Source: JBGSTR01 sp963707135
GTDB taxonomy: Bacteria > Pseudomonadota > Gammaproteobacteria > Chromatiales > Chromatiaceae
DNA: 64,000 bases
Direction: 5' to 3'
Assembly: GCA_963707135.1 (NCBI GenBank)
Contig: CAVPOY010000034.1
Coordinates: forward strand, 1 to 64,000
Part shown: piece after piece, positions 17,670 to 26,849 of the stretch
Numbering within the stretch: the stretch's first letter is position 1
How the letters are laid out: the number at the start of each line of letters is the position of its first letter
Translations under genes and position numbers: made by a program
Notes under the pieces: generated by a model
What the model saw: only the letters and a program-made list of their open reading frames with translations
The model's database searches: none
What the model was told of the DNA's origin: nothing

Positions 17670-18656
17670 TCACGGGTTGAGTCGGGTCCCGACCGGGATG
17701 GGGCGGTGACCCTGCAGACGGGGAGACCCCGTAATTCGGTCTGGGCTTCGGGCGTCGTCCATAGCGGCAACGTCCCTGTCAACCGGGACGCACATCGGCT
17801 CCAGCCGCCGGATCAGCAGGCTGGCGACCGTCAGATCCGCGGACGTACCGGGATTGATGCCCTCGCGCTTGAATTCGACGTCGAGCCGCCGCAACGGCTC
17901 GCGGAACCCCTCGGGCCGGTCGCTGCCGGCCAGGGCCCGAGCCAGCGGGGCGGCGCGACGAGACACCTCGGCGGCCTTTGGCGCGCCCTGCTTGCGCGCG
18001 ATATGGGTGTCTGGGAAACGGCTGAGGAGATCCATGTACAGGGCCGTGGCGGCCCAGGGCTCGTCGCCCCAGCGCCCGATGAATTGCCCGAGCAGCGGCG
18101 CCGCATGGTCGAACAGGTCGGCGAATCCGTCCGCGTAGGCTCGGGCGATCCGGTCCCGGGAAGCCGCGTAGGCCATCAGGGTCTGCAGCGGCGCGTCCGG
18201 GGCCCGGCCGACATCGTGCCGCCGGGACTCCCCGAGCCCGCCCGGGCTCGCGAGGCGGATCGCGCGGAACAGCCAGGCGGCATCCACCGGGTCCGCTCCG
18301 CGCAGCACCCGGCTCAGGCGCGCCCGAAGCGCTCCCGTCGCCGCCGGGTCCAGCGCCGCCTGGATCAAGGGCGCGCAGAGCAGGAGTATCCCCAGATTGG
18401 TGTTGCAGCCCACCGCCGCCCGGGTCGCGGCGACCGAGCGGAAGATCCGCTCGCCGAGGCCAAGCGCGGGGTCCGTCAGGGGACCGGCGCTCGCCTCGGC
18501 GCTGCGCGTGAAGTCCCCGACGCACATCCCGTGTCCGTCGGCGTAGCGATGCACGTTGCCCGGCTTCAGCGCGGCGAGCTCGAGGTCGCACGCCTGCCGG
18601 TAGGCCTCGGCGATCGAGTCACGAGTGCGCCTGAGATCCCCAGGTTCGCGGGCCAT
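17670..18656 (-). CDS. Triphosphoribosyl-dephospho-CoA synthase-like protein (CitG family) of the H4MPT cluster
   Basis: 328 aa all-helical protein of the CitG/MdcB family: YRQACDLELAALKPGNVHRYADGH near the N-terminus, VGCNTNLGILLLCAPLIQA in the middle, REGINPGTSADLTVASLLI near the end. CitG uses ATP to make a ribosylated CoA; the C1-cluster version probably acts on a related ribosyl or phosphate transfer in H4MPT or methanofuran synthesis. No citrate lyase or malonate decarboxylase genes are present. The start at 18656 overlaps the stop of the rimK-like gene by one base (TGATG). Confidence 0.8.
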   Translation of the reverse strand: MAREPGDLRRTRDSIAEAYRQACDLELAALKPGNVHRYADGHGMCVGDFTRSAEASAGPLTDPALGLGERIFRSVAATRAAVGCNTNLGILLLCAPLIQAALDPAATGALRARLSRVLRGADPVDAAWLFRAIRLASPGGLGESRRHDVGRAPDAPLQTLMAYAASRDRIARAYADGFADLFDHAAPLLGQFIGRWGDEPWAATALYMDLLSRFPDTHIARKQGAPKAAEVSRRAAPLARALAGSDRPEGFREPLRRLDVEFKREGINPGTSADLTVASLLIRRLEPMCVPVDRDVAAMDDARSPDRITGSPRLQGHRPIPVGTRLNP

Positions 18657-19583
18657 CAGCTCACCGCCTCGACCACCGGAACATCCGGGCAGCGGCTCAG
18701 GAAATCGGCGGCGAGACAGTCGGCGAGATCGATCGGGCAGACCTGCTGCAACCCTTTCCAAGCCGGGATGCTGTTGACCTCGATGACCCAGGCACGCCCG
18801 TCGGCGTCGCGCAGGATGTCCACGCCGCCGTAGCTCATATTCAGTGCGCGGATCGAGGCCTCCGCCAGCTCGCGCAGCTCAGCGTCCAGCAGCGCCGGCT
18901 GGCAGACGCGCCCCACGGGCGACATTGGTGATCCAATCCTGGGAGCAGCGGACCATGGCCGCGACCGCCCGCCCGCCGACGACAAAGACCCGCCAGTCCC
19001 GGACCGAGTCGCGCCCGGTCGAGATGAAGCGCTGGATGTAGTAGACGCCACCGACGTTCTCAGGCGGCGGCAGCCCGGCGGCATCCCCGATCCTGACCAC
19101 CCCCTGACCCTGGGAGCCGAACAGGGGCTTGAGCACCGGCGCCCGGCCGGCACGGCACTCCCGCTCGACGAGCTCCCGTGCGTGCCCCGGGTCCGGCACG
19201 ACCCAGGTCGCCGGGGTCGGGATCCCGGCCGCACGCAGCAGGAAGCTCGTCATGGCCTTGTCCACGCTGCGTTCGATCGCGCGCCCGTCGTTGTAGACGA
19301 GCACGCCGAGCTGGCCGAGTGCGTGGAGAATGTCGAGGTAGAAGACCACCTGCTCGAGCGTCCCGCCGGGCACGCCGCGAACGAACGCCCCGTCCGGCAG
19401 ACCGTCGAAACCCGGCACCAGGACGCCGGTGCCGTCGCTGGAAAGGTCGAGCCCGCAGGACTGCAGCGAGACGAACCGGGCGTCGCAGCCCCGATCGGCG
19501 AAGGCCTGCCGCAGCCGCTCCCCGTGCCAGCCGGGGTCGTCGGTGAAGATGGCGATGCGGCGGTTCGAGATTCGGCTGTTCAA
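18656..19583 (-). CDS. RimK-like ATP-grasp ligase of the H4MPT cluster, one apparent frameshift
   Basis: ATP-grasp ligase of the RimK family, whose archaeal member MptN adds glutamate to H4MPT. Seen: KAMTSFLLRAAGIPTPATWV, VLKPLFGSQGQGVVRIGD (ATP loop), YYIQRFISTGRDSVRDWRVFVVGG, DWITNVARG, then in another frame VCQPALLDAELRELAEASIRAL and GGVDILRDADGRAWVIEVNS. The frame changes at a run of four C at 18911-18914 (GGGG in sense); removing one G restores a continuous protein of about 308 aa. Both halves are well conserved, so an indel error is likely. TTG start overlaps the mch stop (TTGA). Confidence 0.82.
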
Positions 19584-20551
19584 GGCGCTATCCCGAACGA
19601 CGCCTCGAGGAGATCAAGGTCGAGCCGTCCGGCACGGTAGCTCCGCCCGCTGTCGAGCGCGGTGACCACGACCAGCGCCGGGCTGAACAACAGGGGGTCG
19701 ATCCTGAAGAAGTCGTAGTCGTAGGACTTGAAGACCTCGGCGAACGGACGGCCGTAGTCCCGCGACGCGCTGCTGGGCAATCGGTGGGCCAGGTCCTGGG
19801 CGTCGTCGTCGCTGCCGCTCACGTAGAGCTGGACCTGACCCGCGAACAGGATCGCGTCGTTGGTCCGGCCCATCGCCGTCATGAAGTCCGGCGCCGGCGG
19901 CGGCAGCGGCGCACTGCCGATGCCGTCCCGGATCGACTCGAGCCTGAAACCGATCGCGTGCGCCTTGTGCATCGCGACCTCCAGCACCCGCGAGACGATC
20001 TGGACCGTGCCGGCCAGGCTGCGGGTGGGCGTCAGGATCAGCGTCAGGCCGCTCGGGGCGACGCCGCAGTCCCGGGCGATCTTCTCGACCAGCGGCGGCG
20101 GCGGCGGCCGTTCGACCTCCAGCACCAGACAGGTGCGATCGAGCTGGTCCCGATAACCGAGCTCGGCGAACAGCGGCTCCTTCTGCGCGAGCACCCGCCC
20201 GGGCCCGGAACCCAGGGCGTTGAACGCCCCTTTTCCCTCGCCGTGGGAAAGGCTCCAGCCGGCGTACTGGCTCCCGAGACAGCCCAGCACCGGGTCGCTG
20301 GTGTGCACCTGGACCGAGGCCGGCCAGTGCGCGACCTGCCCGCTCGCCGTCAGCTCGACATGCCCGAGACCGCCCAGGCAGATCTCGGCGATGCGCCGCC
20401 CGGCCTCCAGGCCCCCCGGGGCCTCGATGCCCGCGTCGACCAGCAGGCAACCGTTATCCAGCCGGTCCAGACCCAGACGCAGCCGGTCGGCGTCCTCGAT
20501 CAGGGCGCTCACCAGCGGAGCCGCCAGCCGGTTGATGCTCGGGCGGCTCAT
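19580..20551 (-). CDS. mch: Methenyl-H4MPT cyclohydrolase
   Basis: 323 aa enzyme that interconverts methenyl-H4MPT and formyl-H4MPT, the step between MtdB and Fhc. Characteristic stretches: SINRLAAPLVSALIEDADRL at the start, DAGIEAPGGLEAGRRIAEICLGG, VQVHTSDPVLGCLGSQYAGW, GSGPGRVLAQKEPLFAELGY, MGRTNDAILFAGQV and YDYDFFRIDPLLFSPA. The start at 20551 (MSRP) was chosen over a longer open frame because family similarity begins there and it gives the typical 4-base overlap with the preceding gene. Confidence 0.95.
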   Translation of the reverse strand: MSRPSINRLAAPLVSALIEDADRLRLGLDRLDNGCLLVDAGIEAPGGLEAGRRIAEICLGGLGHVELTASGQVAHWPASVQVHTSDPVLGCLGSQYAGWSLSHGEGKGAFNALGSGPGRVLAQKEPLFAELGYRDQLDRTCLVLEVERPPPPPLVEKIARDCGVAPSGLTLILTPTRSLAGTVQIVSRVLEVAMHKAHAIGFRLESIRDGIGSAPLPPPAPDFMTAMGRTNDAILFAGQVQLYVSGSDDDAQDLAHRLPSSASRDYGRPFAEVFKSYDYDFFRIDPLLFSPALVVVTALDSGRSYRAGRLDLDLLEASFGIAP

Positions 20552-21696
20552 CGCCGGGCACCCGGCGGCCGACCGCCGCCCAGCAGCCTGAAGACCCGGC
20601 GCGCGCGCTCGGTCAACCGGCGCTCGGTATGCTCCATGGTCGGGCCGGACGCCGACACCGTGCACAGCGGTCGGCCTTGCGCGATCCGCGCGCCGTCGGC
20701 CGGCCGGTCGTGACACCAATCGGGCCAGCGCATACCGTCTGGAATCCGGATATTGCCGCCGGCATAGAGGACGCGGTTGCCCCGGACCTCGGCATCGAGT
20801 TCGAACGGCATTTCCGGCAACCGGCCCAGACAGGCCTGCACGTGCCGGCGCATCCAGCCACCCGGGCACCCGTGGTCGTAGAGGGCCAGGGTCGCGGACG
20901 GCCGGGGGTTCAGCTCGAGCAACCTGGGCCCGTCGCCTTGCAGTACGAAGTCCAGGTTGTTGAACCCGCTGAGCCCCAGCCCCGTTACCAATCGCGCACA
21001 CCAGAGCTCGAGCCGCTCCCGCAGTGCCGGTGTCAGCGCCGCCCCACTCACGGCACCGGCGTACAGGAAGGGCAGGCCGGGACCCCCGCGTACCGAATGC
21101 AGCCGGTTCGCACCGATGATTGAGCAGCCCGACCCGTCGGCGATGAACAGCACCGACATGACCGGGCCATCGACGAATCGCTGGAAGTAGTGGTTACCGG
21201 CGGGTCTGCGACCGCCGGTGCGCCAGTACCGGACCCCGAGCCCCCCGCTCGACCCGGTCTCCTTGACCAGCCAGCCGGACTCCGCCGGCCCGGGAGGCTC
21301 GAATCGGGACTCTGGATAGGGGATCCCGAGCCGGTCCAGCAGGTCGAAGCGTTCTCGCGGGTCGCCGAGGCGTTCAAGCACGTCCGGGGGGTTTCCCAGC
21401 AGGCCGAAGCGCTCCGACATCCAGCTCAGTGTCTCGGGCGAGTGCTCGAGCCCGGCCCCATAGACCACCCCAGCCGGGGCTCCCGACGCGGCGAGCCGCC
21501 CCGCCTCTGCCCGGACGCGGGCCTCGTCCAGTCCCTGGGAACCCATCGGAACCGGGACGCAGCGGCCCAGCGAGCGGGTGTCCTGGTCGCAGAAGGCATC
21601 CAGCACCGTCACCCGGTAGCCGCCGCGTACGGCCGACTCGGCCATCGCTCGGCCGCTGGTGGAGACGACGAGCAGGGTCCGGGGCTCAGGCGACAT
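20548..21696 (-). CDS. ATP-grasp protein of the H4MPT cluster
   Basis: 382 aa ATP-grasp protein of the type found beside mtdB and mch in methylotrophs. N-terminal TLLVVSTSGRAMAESAVRGGY is nucleotide-binding-like; GWLVKETGSSGGLGVRYW is the ATP-grasp glycine loop; GFNNLDFVLQGDGPRLLELNPRPSATLALYDH holds the metal-binding Glu/Asn residues. The substrate is unknown; it may form an amide bond in the H4MPT or methanofuran side chain. ATG overlaps the mtdB 3' end by 11 bases and its own stop overlaps the mch start. Confidence 0.82.
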   Translation of the reverse strand: MSPEPRTLLVVSTSGRAMAESAVRGGYRVTVLDAFCDQDTRSLGRCVPVPMGSQGLDEARVRAEAGRLAASGAPAGVVYGAGLEHSPETLSWMSERFGLLGNPPDVLERLGDPRERFDLLDRLGIPYPESRFEPPGPAESGWLVKETGSSGGLGVRYWRTGGRRPAGNHYFQRFVDGPVMSVLFIADGSGCSIIGANRLHSVRGGPGLPFLYAGAVSGAALTPALRERLELWCARLVTGLGLSGFNNLDFVLQGDGPRLLELNPRPSATLALYDHGCPGGWMRRHVQACLGRLPEMPFELDAEVRGNRVLYAGGNIRIPDGMRWPDWCHDRPADGARIAQGRPLCTVSASGPTMEHTERRLTERARRVFRLLGGGRPPGARR

Positions 21697-22585
21697 GCTC
21701 GAGCGCCGCCTCGTAGGTCTCGTCGAAACCCAGGTACTGGGGCTCGTCGGCCTCGCGCATCCGTTTCAACAGCTGGTTCTGCGTCTGGTACTTGACGTTG
21801 CCGACCGCGAGCGCGCCAATGCCGACCGCACCGCTGAGCGAAGTCGGCAGCGGCACGGCATTGTCCATCAGGCCCACGCCCTCGATTCCGGCGGGCGGGA
21901 CGGCATTGACGTCGCAGGCGACCTTCAGCCGATCGGCCGACCCGATCTGAGCCGAGCTGAGCACCTGGACACCGGCCATGGCCGCGTTGAACACCACCTC
22001 GGCGCCGGCCAGCAGCTCGGTCACCGCGGACTCGCCGGTACCGTCACCGGCGGACAGTTGAACCCCGTAGCGCTCGGAGCAGGTATCGGCCGCCCGTTGC
22101 GCGGACGCCAGGCTGCTGTGACTCACGACGACGGTATCGGCGCCCGCGCGGGCGGCCAACACCGCCGCGGCCGTGCCCACGGGCCCGGTGCCCCCGAAGA
22201 CCAGGGTCCGGCGACCGCTGAGGCTCGCGCCCCGCCCCCGGAGCGCGCTCTGGACGCAGGCCACCATGGCTCCTGCCGTCGTGAAGGCCCCGCTGGGATC
22301 GGCGAAGACGGACACCTCGAACGGCGGCACCATCGCCTTTCTCGCCGCCTGCAGCATGTCCATCGCCAAGTGGCCGTCGCGGCCGCCGAGAAAGATACCG
22401 GTGCGCTTCACGCCCTTGGGTCCGCGGGAAAAGATGGCGTCCTGGATAAGGCCCGCGACCTCGTCGAGCTGAACGCCGACGTAGGGCGTGCAGGCGTCCC
22501 AGCCGGCGTCGTAGGCCATGTTGACGTCGAAGGGGCTCAGGTTCTTCGCCGCCGTGATCATGTGAAGCAGGAAGGGTTTTTCCAC
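21686..22585 (-). CDS. mtdB: NAD(P)-dependent methylene-H4MPT dehydrogenase
   Basis: 299 aa enzyme oxidising methylene-H4MPT to methenyl-H4MPT with NAD(P). The first half has EKPFLLHMITAAKNLSPFDVNMAYDAGWD and GLIQDAIFSRGPKGVKRTGIFLGG; the Rossmann half has TLVFGGTGPVGTAAAVLAARAGA. The GTG start at 22585 is chosen because homologues begin with M-E-K-P; no ATG is available before the conserved part. It follows mptG by 11 bases on the same strand. Confidence 0.93.
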   Translation of the reverse strand: MEKPFLLHMITAAKNLSPFDVNMAYDAGWDACTPYVGVQLDEVAGLIQDAIFSRGPKGVKRTGIFLGGRDGHLAMDMLQAARKAMVPPFEVSVFADPSGAFTTAGAMVACVQSALRGRGASLSGRRTLVFGGTGPVGTAAAVLAARAGADTVVVSHSSLASAQRAADTCSERYGVQLSAGDGTGESAVTELLAGAEVVFNAAMAGVQVLSSAQIGSADRLKVACDVNAVPPAGIEGVGLMDNAVPLPTSLSGAVGIGALAVGNVKYQTQNQLLKRMREADEPQYLGFDETYEAALEHVA

Positions 22586-22596
22586 TGGCGTGCGCC

Positions 22597-23601
22597 TCAA
22601 CTCTCGCGTCGCAATAGGATCGGGGGTTGCGCCACGCGGACCGAGGCCCCGAGGTTGCGCGGCCCGACGATCAGGTAGCGCAGCGGGGACAGCTCGCCGA
22701 AGCGCCGCTTGAGGTCCAGCTCGATGGCGCGGGCGGCCGTCTCGTCCTCGGCCAGCACGAAGCCCGTCGGCCCCCAGGAGCTCTGCCCTACCCCCTCGAG
22801 TCCCCGCGATTCTAGCCAGCCGAGCACCTCGGCCACGGCGGCGGAGGCGTATCGACCGCCCTGGGCCGGGGCGAAGTGGTCCCCGACCACCCGCTGTATT
22901 TCGCCGATGCCCTCGGCCACCGGCGCGAGTCGCCGCTCGATGAGCCCGGGCAGGACCTTCATCATCAGCAGCCGGCACAGTCGTCCGGCGGCCTCGTCGG
23001 TGAACTCCGGCAGCCGCGCGAAGGCCGCGGTCTCCTCGGTCCCGTGCAGCCCTTTCGCCCGGCTCTCCAGTATCAGCAGCAGCCGCCAATGCTCCGGGAA
23101 TGGCAGACGAATGGCGACCGGGGGCACGTCCGGGTGATCGCCGCGCCCGCAGTCGACGATGAAGCCGCCGTCTTCGAATGCGCCGATTCCGATCCCCGAC
23201 CGCCCGCCCCGGCCCAGCGTCCGGGCAATGGCGCGGCCGCCGGTTCCGGACGAGCAGAGGTGCTCCAGCGCGGTCCCGATCGCGAGGGCCAGCTGCGTAC
23301 CCGACCCCAAGCCCGCGTGCTCCGGAATCACCGAGTCCAGCGTCAGCAGCGCCCCGCCCTCGATCCCGCGCGCCCTGGCGAAGGCCCGTGCCAATCGCAG
23401 CGCCCGTTCGGACCCGGGCCCGCTCGCGCTGAGCTCGGGCGCCGGCTCGGCACGCAGGCGCGTCGAGAGGGTGTCTATGGTCAGACCCAGACTTCCGAAG
23501 CGCCGGCCCAAGGCCCCGTTAAGGTCCAGAAAGCCGAGGTGAAGCCGGGCGGGCGCCTCGACCTCGACTCGAACGGGCGGGCGGCTCGTCGTCGTGCTCA
23601 A
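22597..23601 (-). CDS. mptG: Beta-ribofuranosylaminobenzene 5'-phosphate synthase
   Basis: 334 aa GHMP-like enzyme joining p-hydroxybenzoate or p-aminobenzoate to PRPP with loss of CO2, the first committed H4MPT step. Visible: VEVEAPARLHLGFLDLNG, SVIPEHAGLGSGTQLALAIG (GHMP motif), GIGIGAFEDGGFIVDCGRG, GLEGVGQSSWGPTGFVLAED. The TTG at 23601 was chosen: AGGA lies seven bases upstream and the conserved start follows. First gene of the minus-strand run to the PTPS-like gene; divergent from fhcB with about 270 bases between. Confidence 0.92.
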   Translation of the reverse strand: MSTTTSRPPVRVEVEAPARLHLGFLDLNGALGRRFGSLGLTIDTLSTRLRAEPAPELSASGPGSERALRLARAFARARGIEGGALLTLDSVIPEHAGLGSGTQLALAIGTALEHLCSSGTGGRAIARTLGRGGRSGIGIGAFEDGGFIVDCGRGDHPDVPPVAIRLPFPEHWRLLLILESRAKGLHGTEETAAFARLPEFTDEAAGRLCRLLMMKVLPGLIERRLAPVAEGIGEIQRVVGDHFAPAQGGRYASAAVAEVLGWLESRGLEGVGQSSWGPTGFVLAEDETAARAIELDLKRRFGELSPLRYLIVGPRNLGASVRVAQPPILLRRES

Positions 23602-23874
23602 ATTTATCCTGATCCCTTGTGCGCTCAAGCAACCTAGGGCGCAAGCAGCTTCCATGCCTGAGCGCCGGGGTAGGCCGAGGCATCGGCCGCTCGGGGACGT
23701 CGCCCGTTCGGGCCCCGGTGCCTGTCCCCTGACTGACTCACTCTGTAACCCGCAACCGGGGATTCGGGTACACAAGGCGCCGTCGAACGTCGCTGCCGGC
23801 GCAAGGAACCGGCATGGAACGTTTTCTGCTGTCTCGGCGGTCTACCAGCCATCTGACCTGGGTGACCCTGGCGC
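23602..23874. promoter_or_regulatory. Divergent promoter region mptG / fhcB
   Basis: About 270 bases between the two divergent H4MPT operons; it must contain both promoters. I could not assign hexamers with confidence. Confidence 0.4.
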
Positions 23875-25185
23875 ATGTGGATCGCCGAGCCCGTTGACCG
23901 CCTTGTCGATGTCACCTGCCCCTTCTGCGGGCTGGCCTGCGACGACCTCCAGGTCGAGGCGAACGCGGGCGCCCCGCCCACCCTGACCAACGCCTGCCCG
24001 GTGGCACGCGCCGGATTCGCCGATGCGTTCGCCGATGAACGCGAGCCGGCGCGGATCCGCGGCCGTTCCGCCGAGCTCGCCGACGCGCTCGATCGGTCCG
24101 CATCGCTGCTTCGGGAGGCCCGCGCACCGGTCATTGCAGGGCTGGCGACCGATGTGAACGGCATGCGCGCCGCGCTGGCGCTCGCCGACCGTTGCGGCGC
24201 CACGCTCGACCACGCGAACGGCGACGCGATGTTGCGGAACCTGCTGGTCCTGCAGGACAGCGGTTGGTTCACGACCACCTTCAGCGAGGTGCGCAATCGC
24301 GCGGACTTGATCCTGATCGCCGGCACCCACTGCTTCGATCGTTTCCCGCGGCTCTTGGAGCGGGTGCTGTTCCCTCCCGATGCCTTGTTCTCACCGCCCG
24401 GCGAGCGCGCCCTGGTGCTGATCGGCCCCTGGGACCCGAGTGCCCTCCCTGCCGAGATCCAGGCCTTCAATCCTAACGTCATCCCGGTGCCGTTGACCGA
24501 GCTGGCGGGGCTGGCCGGCGTGCTGCGGGGCTTGATCGCCGGCCGGCCCGTTCGGACCGGCGCGGCCGTCGGGGCGCCGGATGGCGCCCTGGAATCGCTC
24601 GCCGCGCGTCTGCTGGAGGCCCGCTACAGCGCGGTCGCCTGGACTGCGGCCGAGCTCGATTTTCCCCATGCCGAGCTCACGGTTCAGGCCCTGGTCGAGC
24701 TGGTCCGCGATCTCAACCGCACCACCCGCGCCGCGGCCCTGCCGCTGGCGGGGACACTGGGCGACCTCACCGCCGATCAGGTCTGCACCTGGCAGACCGG
24801 CTACCCGCTGCGAGCCGGGCTGGCCGAGGGCCGACCGAGATACGAGCCCTTTCTGTCCAGGTACCCGGACCTGCTGGCACGCGGCGAGACGGATCTGCTG
24901 CTCTGGATCTCGGCCCTGCCCGGCCAAGCAGCGCCCCCGGTCACGGAAGTGCCGACGATCCTGTTGGGCCGGTTCCAGGCCGATCGGGCAACGCAACCGG
25001 AGGTCCAGATCGCGGTCGGCACCCCCGGCGTCGATCACCCCGGACACTGGTACCGCAGCGATTCGGTCTGTCCGTTGCCACTGGGCCGGCTGCGCGCATC
25101 CGGGTTGCCGTCGGTCGCCCAGGTCCTGGACAGGATCGATGCGCGGCTCGCTGCGAAGCCGTCAGGGAATACGTCCCGATGCTGA
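23875..25185 (+). CDS. fhcB: Formyltransferase/hydrolase complex subunit B
   Basis: 436 aa, homologous to formylmethanofuran dehydrogenase subunit B. The N-terminal cluster motif VTCPFCGLACDDLQVE is kept (residues ~13-28), as is CPVARAGFADAF. The molybdopterin-type fold is recognisable (GNDAM-like HANGDAMLRN, DLILIAGTHCFDRFPRLLERV), but bacterial FhcB is known to have lost redox activity and serves a structural role in the formyltransferase/hydrolase complex. The ATG at 23875 is the first of a tight four-gene operon B-A-D-C; its stop overlaps the fhcA start. Confidence 0.92.
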   Translation: MWIAEPVDRLVDVTCPFCGLACDDLQVEANAGAPPTLTNACPVARAGFADAFADEREPARIRGRSAELADALDRSASLLREARAPVIAGLATDVNGMRAALALADRCGATLDHANGDAMLRNLLVLQDSGWFTTTFSEVRNRADLILIAGTHCFDRFPRLLERVLFPPDALFSPPGERALVLIGPWDPSALPAEIQAFNPNVIPVPLTELAGLAGVLRGLIAGRPVRTGAAVGAPDGALESLAARLLEARYSAVAWTAAELDFPHAELTVQALVELVRDLNRTTRAAALPLAGTLGDLTADQVCTWQTGYPLRAGLAEGRPRYEPFLSRYPDLLARGETDLLLWISALPGQAAPPVTEVPTILLGRFQADRATQPEVQIAVGTPGVDHPGHWYRSDSVCPLPLGRLRASGLPSVAQVLDRIDARLAAKPSGNTSRC

Positions 25186-26849
25186 CCAGACTCTCGGGCG
25201 GCACGCTGTACGATCCCGCCAATGGCGTGAACGGCGAGATACGCGACCTCTATGTTCGGGACGGCCGCATCCTCGCCGACCCGCCCCCCGGCGAGTCTCC
25301 GGGGCACACCTTCGATCTCGCCGGCAAGCTGGTGATGGCCGGGGCCATCGACCTGCACACCCATATCGGCGGGGGCAAGGTCAACATCGCCCGCGCCATG
25401 CTGCCGGAGGACCAGGCGGCCCACCCGCGCCGGCGCACCGGACTCACCCGCTCGGGAGGCGGCCACGCGGCGCCATCCACCACGGCCACCGGCTACCGGT
25501 ACGCCGAGATGGGCTACACGACCTGTTTCGAGCCCGCCGTACTTCCGGCCAATGCCCGCCAGGCCCACATGGAGATGGCCGACACCCCGATGATCGACAC
25601 CGGGGGCTACGCCCTGCTCGGCAACGACGACCTGCTCCTCCAGTTGATGTCCGAGGGTGCCTCCCAGGAGGCCATCAACGACTATGTCGCCTGGACATTG
25701 CGCGCCTCCCAATGCATCGGTATCAAGGTGGTCAACGCCGGCGGGATCAATGCCTTCAAGTTCAACACCCGCCGGCTGGACGTGGACGAGGTCCACCCGC
25801 ACTACCCGCTGCGCCCCCGGGACATCCTGCGCACCCTGAGCCGGGCGGTCGCGGAGCTCGGCATACCCCACCCGCTGCACGTGCACGCCAGCAATCTGGG
25901 CGTGCCGGGCAACCATCGCTCGACCCTGGCGACCATGGAGGCCGCCGAGGGGTTCCCGGTCCACCTGACCCACATCCAGTTCCATAGCTACGGCAGCGAG
26001 GGCGACCGGGGCTTCTCGTCCGCCGCGGGCGAGATCGCCGAGGCCGTCAACCGGCTCCCCAACGTCTCGATCGACGTCGGGCAGGTGATGTTCGGCCAGA
26101 CGGTGACGGTCTCCGGCGACACCATGCGGCAGTATGCGAACCACCGCCATGCCCATCCGCACAAATGGACCTGCATGGACATCGAGTGCGACGCGGGCTG
26201 CGGCGTCGTCCCGTTCCGCTACCGGGACAGGAACTTCGTCAACGCCCTGCAATGGGCCATCGGACTGGAGCTGTTCCTGATGGTGCAGGACCCCTGGCGG
26301 GTGTTCCTGACCACGGACCACCCCAACGGGGCCCCGTTCACCAGCTACCCGCGACTGATCCGGCTGCTGATGGACCGCGGCTTCCGCAACGATCAGCTGG
26401 CTCAGATCAACCCGGCCGCGGCGGCCATGAGCCAGCTCGGCGACCTCGACCGGGTCTACTCGTTGTACGAGATCGCCATCATGACCCGGGCCGCGCCGGC
26501 GCGGATCCTCGGGCTCGCGGATCGCGGTCACCTGGGTCCCGGGGCGCGCGCCGACATCACCGTCTATCACGACCGGCCGAACCCGGAACAGATGTTCCAG
26601 AGCCCGATGCTGGTCTTCAAGGACGGCGAGGTCGTCGTCGAGGAGGGCAAGGTCACCCGCCCGGTCCGCGGAACCACCCAGGTCGTGCGGCCCGAATACG
26701 ACCCCGCCATCGAGCGCCGAATCGGCCAGTGGTTCGACCGCTACCACGCCACCCGGATGGCGAACTTTCGGATCTCGGACGACGAGATGGCCGAGGGCAT
26801 CGGCAGCCCGATCGGCGTCCATCCCTGCCGGGGAAGGACGCGCGCGTGA
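25179..26849 (+). CDS. fhcA: Formyltransferase/hydrolase complex subunit A (formylmethanofuran hydrolase)
   Basis: 556 aa amidohydrolase-fold subunit that hydrolyses the formylated methanofuran-like cofactor to formate. Metal-site motifs are seen: GAIDLHTHIGGGKVN near residue 60, CIGIKVVNAGGINAFKF with the lysine usually carboxylated, HPLHVHASNLGVPGN, VHLTHIQFHSYG and FLTTDHPNGAPFTSYP with the active-site aspartate. Length matches the family. It overlaps fhcB and fhcD by a few bases, so subunits are translationally coupled. Confidence 0.95.
   Translation: MLTRLSGGTLYDPANGVNGEIRDLYVRDGRILADPPPGESPGHTFDLAGKLVMAGAIDLHTHIGGGKVNIARAMLPEDQAAHPRRRTGLTRSGGGHAAPSTTATGYRYAEMGYTTCFEPAVLPANARQAHMEMADTPMIDTGGYALLGNDDLLLQLMSEGASQEAINDYVAWTLRASQCIGIKVVNAGGINAFKFNTRRLDVDEVHPHYPLRPRDILRTLSRAVAELGIPHPLHVHASNLGVPGNHRSTLATMEAAEGFPVHLTHIQFHSYGSEGDRGFSSAAGEIAEAVNRLPNVSIDVGQVMFGQTVTVSGDTMRQYANHRHAHPHKWTCMDIECDAGCGVVPFRYRDRNFVNALQWAIGLELFLMVQDPWRVFLTTDHPNGAPFTSYPRLIRLLMDRGFRNDQLAQINPAAAAMSQLGDLDRVYSLYEIAIMTRAAPARILGLADRGHLGPGARADITVYHDRPNPEQMFQSPMLVFKDGEVVVEEGKVTRPVRGTTQVVRPEYDPAIERRIGQWFDRYHATRMANFRISDDEMAEGIGSPIGVHPCRGRTRA

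Noticed and set aside
25035..26822. 595-codon minus-strand frame opposite fhcA
   Set aside because: Antisense shadow; fhcA on the plus strand is conserved throughout.
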